Below, in pieces: positions 50,217-58,447 of a stretch of DNA of 58,447 nt; within the stretch, counting starts at the first letter, position 1, and each line of letters begins with the position of its first letter. The notes under the pieces are model-generated. The model did no database searches. It was not told the DNA's origin and saw only the letters and a list, made by a program, of their open reading frames with translations. Position numbers and translations under genes: made by a program. Origin of the DNA: Dyadobacter sp. CY323. Its GTDB lineage: Bacteria > Bacteroidota > Bacteroidia > Cytophagales > Spirosomataceae. The stretch lies in NCBI RefSeq assembly GCF_021390245.1, contig NZ_JAJUXH010000034.1:1-58447 (forward strand), given 5' to 3'.

Positions 50217-51665
50217 ATGGGAAAAGATCAGTCGGGCGGGTTTCATCCGCCCAAAGGAAAACCTTCGGCTATCAATAAAGTAGAAGGATTAGGGATTTCC
50301 AATGCGCCACCCGAGAAGTTGGAAGAGTTTCTGGATTTAGACAACGAATATGTTGAAGACGACCTAACCATTGACCCGTCAATACCGATCCGACACCCGA
50401 ACAGAAATACTTCAAAAGGCGACGATTCTTTTAAAGGAAAGGAAAACAAGCCGGCAAGTGACAAAACGACGGTACTCGCTGTGGACGAGCAGGCTGAAAC
50501 AGAACCGGAAGAGTTACCCCAGGTCCTCAGTAAAGAACTGTTCATCGAGCTGGCCGACTACCGGGCTTCGTGCTGCATTACTGTATACATTCCTACCCAC
50601 AAATCGGGTGTGGCGGTGAATGAGAAAAAGGATGTGATCGTCTTCAAAAACACTTTACAGGATCTTTCCAAAAGACTGGCAGACAAAGAAATACCCACGG
50701 CGGTGATCGAGCAAATGCTTTCTCCGGGTTACGAACTGCTGAAAAACGACGCTTTTTGGGCGAGTATGGATAATGGACTCGCCGTTTTCATTTCGGAAGG
50801 GTATTTCAAGTATAGCAAAATGCCGGTTGCGCCGGAAAATGAGGTGATGTGCGAGAAGACATTTTACGTCTCTCCATTGATCCCGATCATGGCTTGCAAG
50901 GAATATTTTTATCTGCTCGTGATCAGCAAGCAAAAATGCAAGCTGTTCAAAGCGGATGCATTTGGAATGGAATACATCGACGTGCCCGACCTGCCGGACG
51001 AAATGATGGAAGTCAAACGCATTTCCGAAAAAGATGCGAGCACGGTGCGTGTAGCAAACAGCTCCGGAGGCGGCGCCAACTTCCACGGAATGGGCGGCGG
51101 AAACCCGGACGAAAAAGCCAACATTGCCACCTACTTCGAGCATGTGGACGATATTTTGTTCAAACAAATCCTGCACACCGAGAATGTGCCGCTGCTTCTG
51201 GCGGGTGTCGAATATCTGATCCCTATTTATAAATCAGTGTGCGATTATTACAATGTATGCAGCGAATCCATTACGGGAAGTCACGAGCACGACGACAAAA
51301 ATGAGTTGTACAAAGTGGCGAAAGAAGTAATGACGTCTTATTTCAGGCAACCGCTGGAAAAAGCGCTGACGATCTATGCCAATCAATCCGCTACCGAGCT
51401 TACTTCTTCCATTCCGGCGGATGTGATACCAGCGGCGTACTACGGCCGGGTTTCACACATTTTTGTCAGAAAAGCGGAGCATATTTATGGCATTTTCGAT
51501 GAAACGACCAGTGAGTTGAATCTGGACAATACTGAAAACGAAAATGCCGAAGATTTGCTGGACGAAGCGCTGATCAAAACGATCCGAAATGGCGGTGAAG
51601 TGTTTGTGCTGGACCAGGACACCATGCCGGCAAATTCTCCGGTGGCTGCGATATTCCGTTATTGA
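50217..51665 (+). CDS. baeRF-type release-factor-like protein
   Basis: This is a 482-aa cytoplasmic protein. After a disordered, acidic N-terminus (1-100; G-K-D-Q-S-G-G-F-H-P-P-K-G), residues about 100-480 match the bacterial archaeo-eukaryotic release factor (baeRF) organisation: an N-terminal V-Y-I-P-T-H domain, a middle eRF1-like domain with Y-V-S-P-L-I-P-I and a C-terminal domain with L-L-L-A-G-V-E-Y and A-Y-Y-G-R-V-S-H. A Gly-rich S-S-G-G-G-A-N loop sits where eRF1 carries its GGQ, though no GGQ is seen. A role in stalled ribosomes is proposed for the family, not shown here. It may be co-transcribed with the SPW gene. Confidence 0.8.
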   Translation: MGKDQSGGFHPPKGKPSAINKVEGLGISNAPPEKLEEFLDLDNEYVEDDLTIDPSIPIRHPNRNTSKGDDSFKGKENKPASDKTTVLAVDEQAETEPEELPQVLSKELFIELADYRASCCITVYIPTHKSGVAVNEKKDVIVFKNTLQDLSKRLADKEIPTAVIEQMLSPGYELLKNDAFWASMDNGLAVFISEGYFKYSKMPVAPENEVMCEKTFYVSPLIPIMACKEYFYLLVISKQKCKLFKADAFGMEYIDVPDLPDEMMEVKRISEKDASTVRVANSSGGGANFHGMGGGNPDEKANIATYFEHVDDILFKQILHTENVPLLLAGVEYLIPIYKSVCDYYNVCSESITGSHEHDDKNELYKVAKEVMTSYFRQPLEKALTIYANQSATELTSSIPADVIPAAYYGRVSHIFVRKAEHIYGIFDETTSELNLDNTENENAEDLLDEALIKTIRNGGEVFVLDQDTMPANSPVAAIFRY

Positions 51666-51789
51666 TCTGCAAAAACTCTGTTTGTTAAACTCAAAAGAAT
51701 TCCCGTTCTTTCCACGACCAGATGCTCCATATGGGGCATCTGGCTCCGTGCTGAACGAAAATCGTACGGTTCAACAATCTTACCTGATA

Positions 51790-52212
51790 ATGGATAAAAG
51801 CGGCACAATCATCATCATAGAAGATGATCCCGATGACCAGTTTGTACTGGAAGAGGTTTTTAATGAACTGGGATATACAAATAAGCGGATGTACTTCGCG
51901 GATGGGTTGACAGCGCTGGATTACCTTTATACAACCCCCGACCGACCCTTCATCATCATTTCGGACATTAATCTTCCTATACTGAATGGGCTCGAACTCA
52001 GACAGAAAGTTCAAAATGACGCGGAACTCAGTCTTAAATGCATTCCATACGTATATTTTACCACGGCTATCAACCAGCGTGCCGTCATTGATGCTTACAG
52101 TACTTCTGCGCAGGGTTTCTTCGTAAAGCCAAGTGAATTTGAAGAAATTAAGGACACGATCCATGTCATGATGGAATACTGGAAAAGATGCGCGGCTCCC
52201 AACAATTTCTGA
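51790..52212 (+). CDS. Single-domain response regulator
   Basis: This 140-aa receiver has I-I-I-E-D-D-P-D-D, acceptor Asp in I-I-S-D-I-N-L-P-I-L-N-G, Y-F-T-T-A and F-F-V-K-P. The open frame begins at 51589 inside the baeRF gene; ATG 51790 is the domain start (M-D-K-S-G-T-I-I-I-I). No output domain. It is convergent with the kinase/receiver pair that follows. Confidence 0.9.
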   Translation: MDKSGTIIIIEDDPDDQFVLEEVFNELGYTNKRMYFADGLTALDYLYTTPDRPFIIISDINLPILNGLELRQKVQNDAELSLKCIPYVYFTTAINQRAVIDAYSTSAQGFFVKPSEFEEIKDTIHVMMEYWKRCAAPNNF

Positions 52213-52246
52213 CACTTACTTTTTTCTGTTCTTGATTCTCTTACAA

Positions 52247-52648
52247 TTAATTCTGGGGCGTATCCGGCAGCATCGTACCCAGCAGGTCTATCAGTTCTGC
52301 GAAATCCACGGGCTTGACCAAATGTGCATCAAAACCGGCGTCAGCCGTCCTGCGCCTGTCTTCCTCCTGCCCATAACCTGAAAGTGCGATCAATGGAATC
52401 GATAACCCCTGGTTCGTACGGAGCAATGCGGCAGTCTGGTATCCATCCTGGTCCGGCATCGCCAGGTCAAGTATAACCAGGTCTGGCCGGATGTCTTCGA
52501 TTACCTCCAATGCCTCTCTGCCTCCGTAGCAAGTATGGGCCCGGTAACCTTTCAGTTTCAAAAACATGCCCAATGTGGCAGCTGCATCCCGGTTATCATC
52601 AACAACCAGGATCATTTTTCTGTCCGTTTTTTCTAAGGTTGAACTCAT
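52247..52648 (-). CDS. Single-domain response regulator, kinase partner
   Basis: This 133-aa receiver has V-V-D-D-N-R-D-A, acceptor in V-I-L-D-L-A-M-P-D-Q-D-G, A-L-S-G-Y and H-L-V-K-P. Its ATG overlaps the stop of the PAS/GAF kinase by 4 bases, so it is almost certainly phosphorylated by it. Unlike the other receivers here it has the CheY-like A-L-S-G-Y-G-Q element typical of receivers next to PAS kinases. Confidence 0.93.
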   Translation of the reverse strand: MSSTLEKTDRKMILVVDDNRDAAATLGMFLKLKGYRAHTCYGGREALEVIEDIRPDLVILDLAMPDQDGYQTAALLRTNQGLSIPLIALSGYGQEEDRRRTADAGFDAHLVKPVDFAELIDLLGTMLPDTPQN

Positions 52649-55600
52649 TTAATTATTGTTTTTTGTAGAGGTAAATGAATAATGAATTCGCTGCCCAGGC
52701 CTGGTCCGGGGCTTCGGGCTTCCACCCGGCCGCCGTGTTTTTTCACAAATTCTCTGACAAGCGTCAGGCCGAGCCCCAATCCGCCCTGTGAGCGCGTTCG
52801 GGATGTGTCTACCTGGGCAAAAAGCCCGAAAATGCGGTCGAGTTGATCCGCAGGTATGCCGATACCTTCATCCCGCACCCGTAATACGGCTTCATTTCCT
52901 TCGCGGGTGAGGTCGAGCCAGATACGGCCGTCTTCATTCGAAAATTTGGTGGCGTTTGTGAGAAGGTTGCGCACTACCTGCGTCAGGCGCGTCGCGTCTC
53001 CGTGCAGGTACAAAGGCTCGCCGGGCAGCGTGGCCGTAAGTTGACGTTGCGCGTTATCGATCAGCGGCCGTGTCGCCTGAAGGCTTTCTTCCACGAGCCG
53101 GGTGAGGTCCAGGCGTTCCAGTTTCAGCACAATTTTACCCTGATTGATCCGGCTCACATCCAGAAGATCGTCCACCAGCCTCACCAGCTGCGCCATTTCG
53201 CGTCTCATCATCGACAAGGCCGTTTCAAGCGGGAGGATTTCCTGCTGGCCGCCGGTCAATTCCAGCAACATGAGTGTATTGGACAGAGTTGCCATGGGAT
53301 TGCGCAGCTCATGGGCCAATAACGCCAGGAACTCATCCTTACGCCGATCCGCCTCCAGTAGTGCTTCCTCGGTCTTTTTACGGTAAGTAATATCCAGCAC
53401 AAACTCGACATATTCCGTCTGGCTGAGCTGGGTACCTGCAAACAATCCCCACCAGCGCGAGCCGTCGGGACGCCGGAGCTGCTTTTCAAAAGGAGTACTG
53501 CGGCCGATCGTTCTGAGTTCGTGTAATGCTTGCTGTGTGCGCGGCATCCACTCCGGCAATGTCATTTCGCTGATGTTCAGCTGCCGGCTCTCGACCTCCG
53601 CTCTTGAATATCCTCCAATGGTCAGAAATGCATTGTTGGCCGAGGTGAAGTTGCCGGCGTCATCAAAAAACAGTACACCGACCGTCGGGATACGCAATGC
53701 TTTCTGGAGGCGTTCCTGCGATTTCCGTAATGCGTCTTCGGCTTCTTTTTGGGCCGTCAGGTTTCGCATTACTTTCAACACGCCGATCACATCGCCCGCT
53801 TCGTTCATGAGGGCAGTAGTGACCCCGGAGCCATAGAAACGGGAACCGTCTTTGCGCAGATGCCAGCGTTCGTTCTCAGCCCGGCCGGTTTCAAGTGCCT
53901 GCTCGACTTCCCGCTCCGGCCCCCCTTTCGCACGGTCTTCCGGCACGAAGAAAATGTCCCCCGACTTCCCAATGATCTCCGCTTCCGTGTAGCCCATCAT
54001 ATTCTCGGCACCTGTATTCCAACTACTTACAGTCCGGTCGGTATTCAGCGTCAGGATCGCATAATCCCTGGCGCTTTCCAGGATAGCGCGCTGGCGCTGC
54101 TCGCTGTGGCGCAAAGATTCTTCTGCCTGTTTCCGGTCGGTGATATCAAACATTACTCCGCTCATCTGGACCGGCGTCCCGTCCACTATCTCGGTAACAC
54201 GCCCGTATCCGCTCATCCAGCGGACAGCTCCGTCGTTCTGCCGCACAATCCGGAAGTCGGCGTCATACAAGCCTTGCTCAGCAATGGCGCTGCTCAGTTC
54301 GGCCACGATCCACGCGCGATCGTCCGGGTGAACCCTGTCGAGAAATGTCGCAGACGACTGAGCTTTATTTTCGACTTCCATTCCAAGCATCCGGAAATGC
54401 TGTTCATTCCAAAGTTCATCGTCGGTATTCAGGTTCCATTCCCAGGTAGCCAGCTGAGTGGCATCGATCGCCAGACGGAGCCGTTTTTCCGAGTCGCTCA
54501 GGGCTTCCTCAGCCCTGGCCCGTTCCACAGCCGCCCAGGTGTATTCTGCCACCTCTTCAACCAGTGAGATTTCGAGGGAAGTCCACTTTCTGGGCTGCGC
54601 CTGGTGTATCTTCACAGCGGCTACCCATTTCCCTTCTTTGTTGAGCGGAGTAATGATAAAGGCCCGGACACCAATCCCAAGAAATGCATCCCGCTCGGAA
54701 GAGGATAGTCGGGCATCCTCCATCACATTGCTTACAACCATCGTGTGTCCCGCCTTCCCGGCGTCGATCAGCCATTGTCCGAACTGAACTGTCGAGAAAT
54801 TTCCGATAACTGCGACCGTGTCAGCAGACGCGACGTAGTTGCGGGCGATCAGATATTCCAGGCCATTACCTGCAATTTCAGAATACAATACACGGTCTGC
54901 ACCCAGTCTCTGTCCCAGCAAACGGGCAGCTGCTTCCTGAATCGCAAGCGGATCGCCCAATGCTCTTAATTCATCGCTTAACTCCAGCAGAAACGCCTGC
55001 CGTTGTTCCGCATATTTACGTTTTGTAACATCACGGGCCGTTCCGAACCACTCCGTAATTTGTCCATGCTCGTCGAATAACGGGACTGCCCTCGAAAAGG
55101 CCCAGCCCACCGTGCCGTCTACCACATACACCTGGTGTTCAAGCTCAAAAAGAGTTTTTGTCGAACGAGCCTTGTCGATAGCAGACTTTACCTTGGCCCG
55201 GTCACCCGGAGGAATGTATTGTTCAAACCAGCTCCGGTTCGAGTGGACGGTGTCTTCCAAAAAATCGAAACCCTTAAGATTGACCATCAGGCTCCAATCC
55301 GCATTCATTTTATATACCGTATCCGAGTTGAGCGTGGTTAGCAGGCGAAATTGGGTTTCTGACTGCTGCAAACCTTGCTGCGCCAGTTTTTGCCCGGTAA
55401 TATCCAAATTGACACAAAGCCATTTGATAATATCTCCATCGTCGTCACGCACGGGATTCGCCCTTAAATTGGTCCAGCACCAGCTCCTGTCCGGGCATCG
55501 CAGACGGAATTCGGTGTTAACATTTTGCCCTGTCCGGACGGCCACCCGCCAATGAATTAATGCACTGGAGCGGTCGTCGGGATGAACCGCTTCCGCCCAA

Positions 55601-55791
55601 CCTTCCCCCCTGCTCTCGCCCGGTGTTTGCCCGGTGTACGCTTGCCAGCTGTCGGAGTCCTCCAATACCTGTCCGTTCGCGTCCGTTTCCCAGAGAGCCT
55701 GGGCGAAAGACCTGATCAACTGTCTGTATTCCTTAGCCGTCGACTTTTTCGATGGTAAGTCATCCGGCTTAAGTTCAGGCGTATTGATCAT
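52645..55791 (-). CDS. PAS/GAF multi-sensor histidine kinase
   Basis: This 1048-aa cytoplasmic kinase has no transmembrane segment. Order: PAS (about 25-140), PAS (about 145-265), GAF (about 275-430), PAS (about 440-560), PAS (about 565-690), PAS (about 695-815), HisKA with H827 (A-H-E-L-R-N-P) and HATPase (N-L-L-T-N-A-T-K-F, D-E-G-I-G-I, G-L-G-L-G-L). PAS modules carry W-x-L-R-K-D-G-S-R-F type cores. It has no receiver of its own; the partner receiver follows with a 4-base overlap. The signal is unknown; cytosolic PAS and GAF domains suggest redox, light or small-molecule sensing. Confidence 0.93.
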   Translation of the reverse strand: MINTPELKPDDLPSKKSTAKEYRQLIRSFAQALWETDANGQVLEDSDSWQAYTGQTPGESRGEGWAEAVHPDDRSSALIHWRVAVRTGQNVNTEFRLRCPDRSWCWTNLRANPVRDDDGDIIKWLCVNLDITGQKLAQQGLQQSETQFRLLTTLNSDTVYKMNADWSLMVNLKGFDFLEDTVHSNRSWFEQYIPPGDRAKVKSAIDKARSTKTLFELEHQVYVVDGTVGWAFSRAVPLFDEHGQITEWFGTARDVTKRKYAEQRQAFLLELSDELRALGDPLAIQEAAARLLGQRLGADRVLYSEIAGNGLEYLIARNYVASADTVAVIGNFSTVQFGQWLIDAGKAGHTMVVSNVMEDARLSSSERDAFLGIGVRAFIITPLNKEGKWVAAVKIHQAQPRKWTSLEISLVEEVAEYTWAAVERARAEEALSDSEKRLRLAIDATQLATWEWNLNTDDELWNEQHFRMLGMEVENKAQSSATFLDRVHPDDRAWIVAELSSAIAEQGLYDADFRIVRQNDGAVRWMSGYGRVTEIVDGTPVQMSGVMFDITDRKQAEESLRHSEQRQRAILESARDYAILTLNTDRTVSSWNTGAENMMGYTEAEIIGKSGDIFFVPEDRAKGGPEREVEQALETGRAENERWHLRKDGSRFYGSGVTTALMNEAGDVIGVLKVMRNLTAQKEAEDALRKSQERLQKALRIPTVGVLFFDDAGNFTSANNAFLTIGGYSRAEVESRQLNISEMTLPEWMPRTQQALHELRTIGRSTPFEKQLRRPDGSRWWGLFAGTQLSQTEYVEFVLDITYRKKTEEALLEADRRKDEFLALLAHELRNPMATLSNTLMLLELTGGQQEILPLETALSMMRREMAQLVRLVDDLLDVSRINQGKIVLKLERLDLTRLVEESLQATRPLIDNAQRQLTATLPGEPLYLHGDATRLTQVVRNLLTNATKFSNEDGRIWLDLTREGNEAVLRVRDEGIGIPADQLDRIFGLFAQVDTSRTRSQGGLGLGLTLVREFVKKHGGRVEARSPGPGLGSEFIIHLPLQKTIIK

Positions 55792-56074
55792 GAGGAATAA
55801 TTTAAAGTGTATTTGTTCATCAAAGAGCTATGTTGTGCATATTTTTGTCGGGATGATGAAGACCCGATGGACGACATGGGGTTCGTTGACGTCCAATCTG
55901 TGAGAGACCTATAGAACTTACATAGTAAATGTCAGAACCTCAGGCAATAGGAAGCAATTGCTGTAATATTCATGCCACGCACTAAAGTGATAAGCCAAAG
56001 CGACTAATCCCGATGCTTTCCTTCCTGGCATAGCATTTGAGCCATTCGCAAACCAAAGCCCTACATCTATTTGC

Positions 56075-56437
56075 ATGAGAAAAAAAATACTGATAATTGA
56101 AGACGATCCCGATATCCTGGAACTTCTCAGGATCGTTTTCCGTGATTCGGGATACGATGTGATCTTTTCTCCGGTGGAGCTTGACACGGGCTATATTCAG
56201 GTTCTGCACCCCGACCTGATCCTGCTGGATGTCCGACTTAAAGATTCATCCAGGTCGGGGGCTCAGATCTGCAGTGATTTAAAATCCAATCCGGATACTG
56301 AAATGACGCCTGTGATATTGTGTTCCGCCGAGTATGACCTGCCAGAAATCGCCAGCAGATGCCATGCAGATATGTATCTGGCCAAACCTTATAACATCGT
56401 AAGCCTGCTGTCTCAGGTAAACAAATATCTATCCTAA
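56075..56437 (+). CDS. Single-domain response regulator
   Basis: This 120-aa receiver has I-I-E-D-D-P-D-I, acceptor Asp in L-I-L-L-D-V-R-L-K-D-S-S-R-S-G, L-C-S-A-E and Y-L-A-K-P. It has a slightly longer acceptor loop than normal (K-D-S-S-R-S-G). It lies 10 bases before the YciE-like gene, so the two are one transcript. No output domain. Confidence 0.92.
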   Translation: MRKKILIIEDDPDILELLRIVFRDSGYDVIFSPVELDTGYIQVLHPDLILLDVRLKDSSRSGAQICSDLKSNPDTEMTPVILCSAEYDLPEIASRCHADMYLAKPYNIVSLLSQVNKYLS

Positions 56438-56447
56438 CTAGCTGTGT

Positions 56448-56969
56448 ATGCTGAAAGCTGACGATATCAATGTTGAGAGAAGTGATCTTGAAAGATTTTT
56501 TGTTCACCACCTGCACAAGATCTACGCAGCAAAAACAATGCTGGTGACCGAACTGCCGGAACTGATGAACAATGCTCATTTTTCGGATCTGCGTGAAGCC
56601 ATTCACACGACCATTGAAGACGTAAAACAGCAGATTGAGCGGATGAAGCAGATTTACGAAATGCTACCTGTCGATTTCTCCGAGGTGCATTCAAATGGAC
56701 TTAAAGGTCTAATCGACGATTCTTTCAATGATATTAAATTGCATAGTAAAAATCCCGAATTGAGGGACATGTCGATCCTGTTCTACCTTCACAATATTGA
56801 AAGCATCGAAATGGCTTCGTTCCAGATCCTTGAAATGGCTGCGGTTAAATTGAGAAACGATCAGATCAAACAACTGATCAAGCAGAACTACGAGCAAGCA
56901 AAAGCAGACCGGACGCTATTATTGCTGATCAGTGCCAAGTACATGGCGACTGTGAACAACCCACTTTGA
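56448..56969 (+). CDS. YciE/DUF892 ferritin-like protein
   Basis: This 173-aa four-helix protein has the YciE pattern: L-E-R-F-F-V-H-H-L-H-K-I-Y-A-A-K-T-M-L (helix 1), T-I-E-D-V-K-Q-Q-I-E-R-M (helix 2), H-N-I-E-S-I-E-M-A-S-F (helix 3) and A-D-R-T-L-L-L-L-I (helix 4). Family members are stress-induced with ferritin-like metal sites; here the acidic positions are only partly kept, so metal binding is uncertain. It is co-transcribed with the receiver before it. Confidence 0.85.
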   Translation: MLKADDINVERSDLERFFVHHLHKIYAAKTMLVTELPELMNNAHFSDLREAIHTTIEDVKQQIERMKQIYEMLPVDFSEVHSNGLKGLIDDSFNDIKLHSKNPELRDMSILFYLHNIESIEMASFQILEMAAVKLRNDQIKQLIKQNYEQAKADRTLLLLISAKYMATVNNPL

Positions 56970-57080
56970 GCTAACGGTATTGAAATACGTGAGACGACGG
57001 CCCATTCGAAGTGGGTATCCCATTTGGGGGTATCTGTTCCACTATATCCCCCAATATGATAGCCGCGTGCAGCCCGGGAA

Positions 57081-57527
57081 TCATTCAGGTACCAGCACCA
57101 GCCGATTGATCGTCTGCCCGGTTTTCGGATTGGGCACTGTGTTTACAAGAATTAATGAGGACTGCGTCAGACTTTCTACTTTGTAAACAAATGTAATGGA
57201 GGCGGGTTGCGGAGAAAGCGCGCCGAGCGTCAGCAATTGGTCCGGGGAAGAATAAGTCCATATCCCCTCGAATCTCTCGCCGGTAAATTCCGTCAAAACG
57301 ACTTTCCTTTCACCATTTTCATTTAAAAGCGCAATTCGATAACTGGCATAACCCGGAATGATGTTATTGGTAGCGCCTTCCCGGTAAACAAGGACATTGC
57401 CTTCTTTCACCTCGCTGGCTTTAAATGTGCCTGTGAACAATGCTTCATCGGCAGGCTCTACATTCCGTGTACGACAGGAAAATACCGAACCCAAAATGAT
57501 TAACAGAAACAAATGCTGATATCTCAT
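57081..57527 (-). CDS. Lipoprotein, unknown function
   Basis: This 148-aa lipoprotein has a signal ending S-V-F-S-C18. The mature part (about 130 aa) is a compact, beta-rich single domain (F-T-G-T-F-K-A-S-E-V, Y-R-I-A-L-L-N-E-N-G) without a motif I can name. It begins 2 bases after the stop of the FN3 protein gene, so the two are coupled; it may help that protein's surface attachment, which is inference. Confidence 0.75.
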   Translation of the reverse strand: MRYQHLFLLIILGSVFSCRTRNVEPADEALFTGTFKASEVKEGNVLVYREGATNNIIPGYASYRIALLNENGERKVVLTEFTGERFEGIWTYSSPDQLLTLGALSPQPASITFVYKVESLTQSSLILVNTVPNPKTGQTINRLVLVPE

Positions 57528-57529
57528 GG

Positions 57530-58447
57530 CTACTGGATCTTTACGATTTTATAAGAATTGAGTTTATTACCGACGCCAACTTTTAATATGTAGGCACCTG
57601 ACGGAATCCCACGCGCATCAATGGAAATCTGCGAATCGAATGCTGCTTTTTGGATCACATTTCCTTTCATGTCCGAAAGATGCATGGTTGCCGGCCCGGA
57701 TTGTTTCAGCTGTAAATGGAGGGTTTCGGTGAATGGGTTGGGATAAATTTCCGGACTGCCGTTTTGTGTTGGCTGGGTGCTGCTTACAACCGGCGCATCC
57801 ACTTCCAGAATGTTGGAATAATCCGAAAACGTACCATTCCTAAATGCCCGCACCCGGTAATAGTAAGTAAAACCCGGACGTACAGGAGCATCTGCATATG
57901 TTTCTGTATTTGGGGACAGATCAGCCTTCAACACTATCCAGGTTGAATTATTCCGAGCGGATCTGGATACTTCATAACCTGTTTCGTTCGATGCATGATC
58001 ATTCCATTCGAGCTGGATTTGGTTCACGACCATGCGGTCTGTTTTTTGACGAAGCTGCGTCGGGGCAAGTAGCGCTCCAGTTGTGGCTGGCGTAGTCGCG
58101 TCCGCAACGTTCGACCAATCCGAGGTTCCCGAGCTATTTTTCGCGCGGATCCGGAAGTAGTATTTCGTGCTGGCATTCAGGCCCGTAACTTCTTTGGTAG
58201 CCACATTACTGCCCAAACCTTCTGCATTACCCCAGCTTGATCCGTCCGTTGATCTTTCCAGATCAAAACCTTCTTCATTATTGGAAGCATCCGCCCAGGC
58301 CAGGTTAATCTGGCTGCTGCTGGTTGCCGTGGCTGATAAATTGGTTGGTTTGGCGGGCTTCGCAATGGGCGCGGCTGGCGTGGTCGCATCCGCGACATTC
58401 GACCAGTCCGAGGTTCCCGAGCTATTTTTCGCGCGGATCCGGAAGTA
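57530..58447 (-). CDS. FN3-repeat protein with T9SS tail, cut by window edge
   Basis: The frame is open to the last base, so the N-terminus is outside the window; 305 C-terminal residues are present. It contains at least two tandem fibronectin-III modules (for example Y-F-R-I-R-A-K-N-S-S-G-T-S-D-W at both 58447 and 58159, 96 residues apart), then another FN3-like stretch with Y-Y-Y-R-V-R-A-F. A type IX secretion C-terminal domain follows (I-Y-P-N-P-F-T-E-T, ending Y-K-I-V-K-I-Q). It is a surface or secreted protein; an enzymatic domain may lie upstream. An internal Met at 58216 is not the start. Confidence 0.88.
   Translation of the reverse strand, partial: YFRIRAKNSSGTSDWSNVADATTPAAPIAKPAKPTNLSATATSSSQINLAWADASNNEEGFDLERSTDGSSWGNAEGLGSNVATKEVTGLNASTKYYFRIRAKNSSGTSDWSNVADATTPATTGALLAPTQLRQKTDRMVVNQIQLEWNDHASNETGYEVSRSARNNSTWIVLKADLSPNTETYADAPVRPGFTYYYRVRAFRNGTFSDYSNILEVDAPVVSSTQPTQNGSPEIYPNPFTETLHLQLKQSGPATMHLSDMKGNVIQKAAFDSQISIDARGIPSGAYILKVGVGNKLNSYKIVKIQ
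58085..58447 (-). repeat. DNA-level FN3 module repeat
   Basis: The sequences ending at 58159 and at 58447 are nearly identical over more than 60 bases at a 288-base (96-codon) spacing. This shows recent module duplication or gene conversion inside the FN3 gene. Confidence 0.7.

Overview
The window comes from a Bacteroidota chromosome, most likely a Cytophagales bacterium close to Dyadobacter or Spirosoma. That placement is inferred from gene content: a SusC/SusD pair with an ECF sigma/FecR pair, proteins with type IX secretion (T9SS) C-terminal tails, DUF4142 and SPW stress proteins, baeRF and SemiSWEET genes, many orphan single-domain response regulators, and a lack of strong Shine-Dalgarno sites. 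No rRNA, intact tRNA, CRISPR array or intact transposase is visible.

Left end (1-11.4 kb) is an accessory region. It starts with gene-poor DNA holding a lipoprotein gene between two copies of a 26-bp repeat, then a secreted protein and a decayed BRCT-type gene with several frameshifts. From about 3.7 to 10.6 kb the DNA is visibly AT-rich and reads as a defence-type island: a basic small protein plus a TIR/deoxyribosyltransferase-like protein (3766-4745), a frameshifted small gene, an XRE regulator (5248-5673), then a tight six-gene + strand operon (5811-10617). The operon encodes an AAA ATPase, a PIN nuclease, a 124-aa protein starting Met-Gly-Ser-Thr-Gly, a PfkB-kinase/deoxyribosyltransferase fusion, a QueC-like enzyme and an HhH DNA-glycosylase-like protein. 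The last four genes overlap or nearly abut. There is no queuosine-pathway partner, no CD-NTase and no TGT gene. I propose a QueC-based protein-nucleobase conjugation system, related in logic to type IV CBASS and Qat, in which the small Gly-start protein is the likely acceptor. This is the most interesting locus in the window. The island ends in GC-rich 14-nt repeats and a decayed tRNA T-arm (about 11.37 kb) that could be an old attachment site.

11.4-20.6 kb is a polysaccharide utilisation locus on the - strand: ECF sigma, FecR, SusC with an STN signalling domain, SusD and a heparinase II/III-type lyase. 20.9-24.05 kb is a secreted zinc metalloprotease with a T9SS tail. 24.07-28.8 kb (- strand) is a second glycan operon: GH95 fucosidase, GH43 and a secreted VOC protein. 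Then come an SRPBCC protein, a MacB/FtsX-type permease, a Gly-Thr-Ser repeat protein with a perfect 27-bp terminator hairpin, and a sorbosone/glucose-dehydrogenase-like lipoprotein.

34.5-42.5 kb is a signalling hub on the + strand: two response regulators, a CheB, a 1746-aa CheB-CheR-PAS-histidine kinase and a further response regulator, with no chemoreceptors or flagellar genes. 42.7-51.7 kb is a stress-type cluster: small secreted and membrane proteins, two DUF4142 lipoproteins, a lipoprotein SDR, ferritin-like proteins, a DUF1264 lipoprotein, SemiSWEET, SPW and baeRF. Eight copies of a promoter-like motif (T-G-G-[CA]-A-[CT]-N2-T5-A-T-N-A) precede genes here and at 32.2 kb, so these genes probably form one regulon. 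51.8-57 kb holds more response regulators, a PAS/GAF hybrid-free histidine kinase and a YciE-like protein. The right edge cuts a secreted FN3-repeat protein with a T9SS tail.
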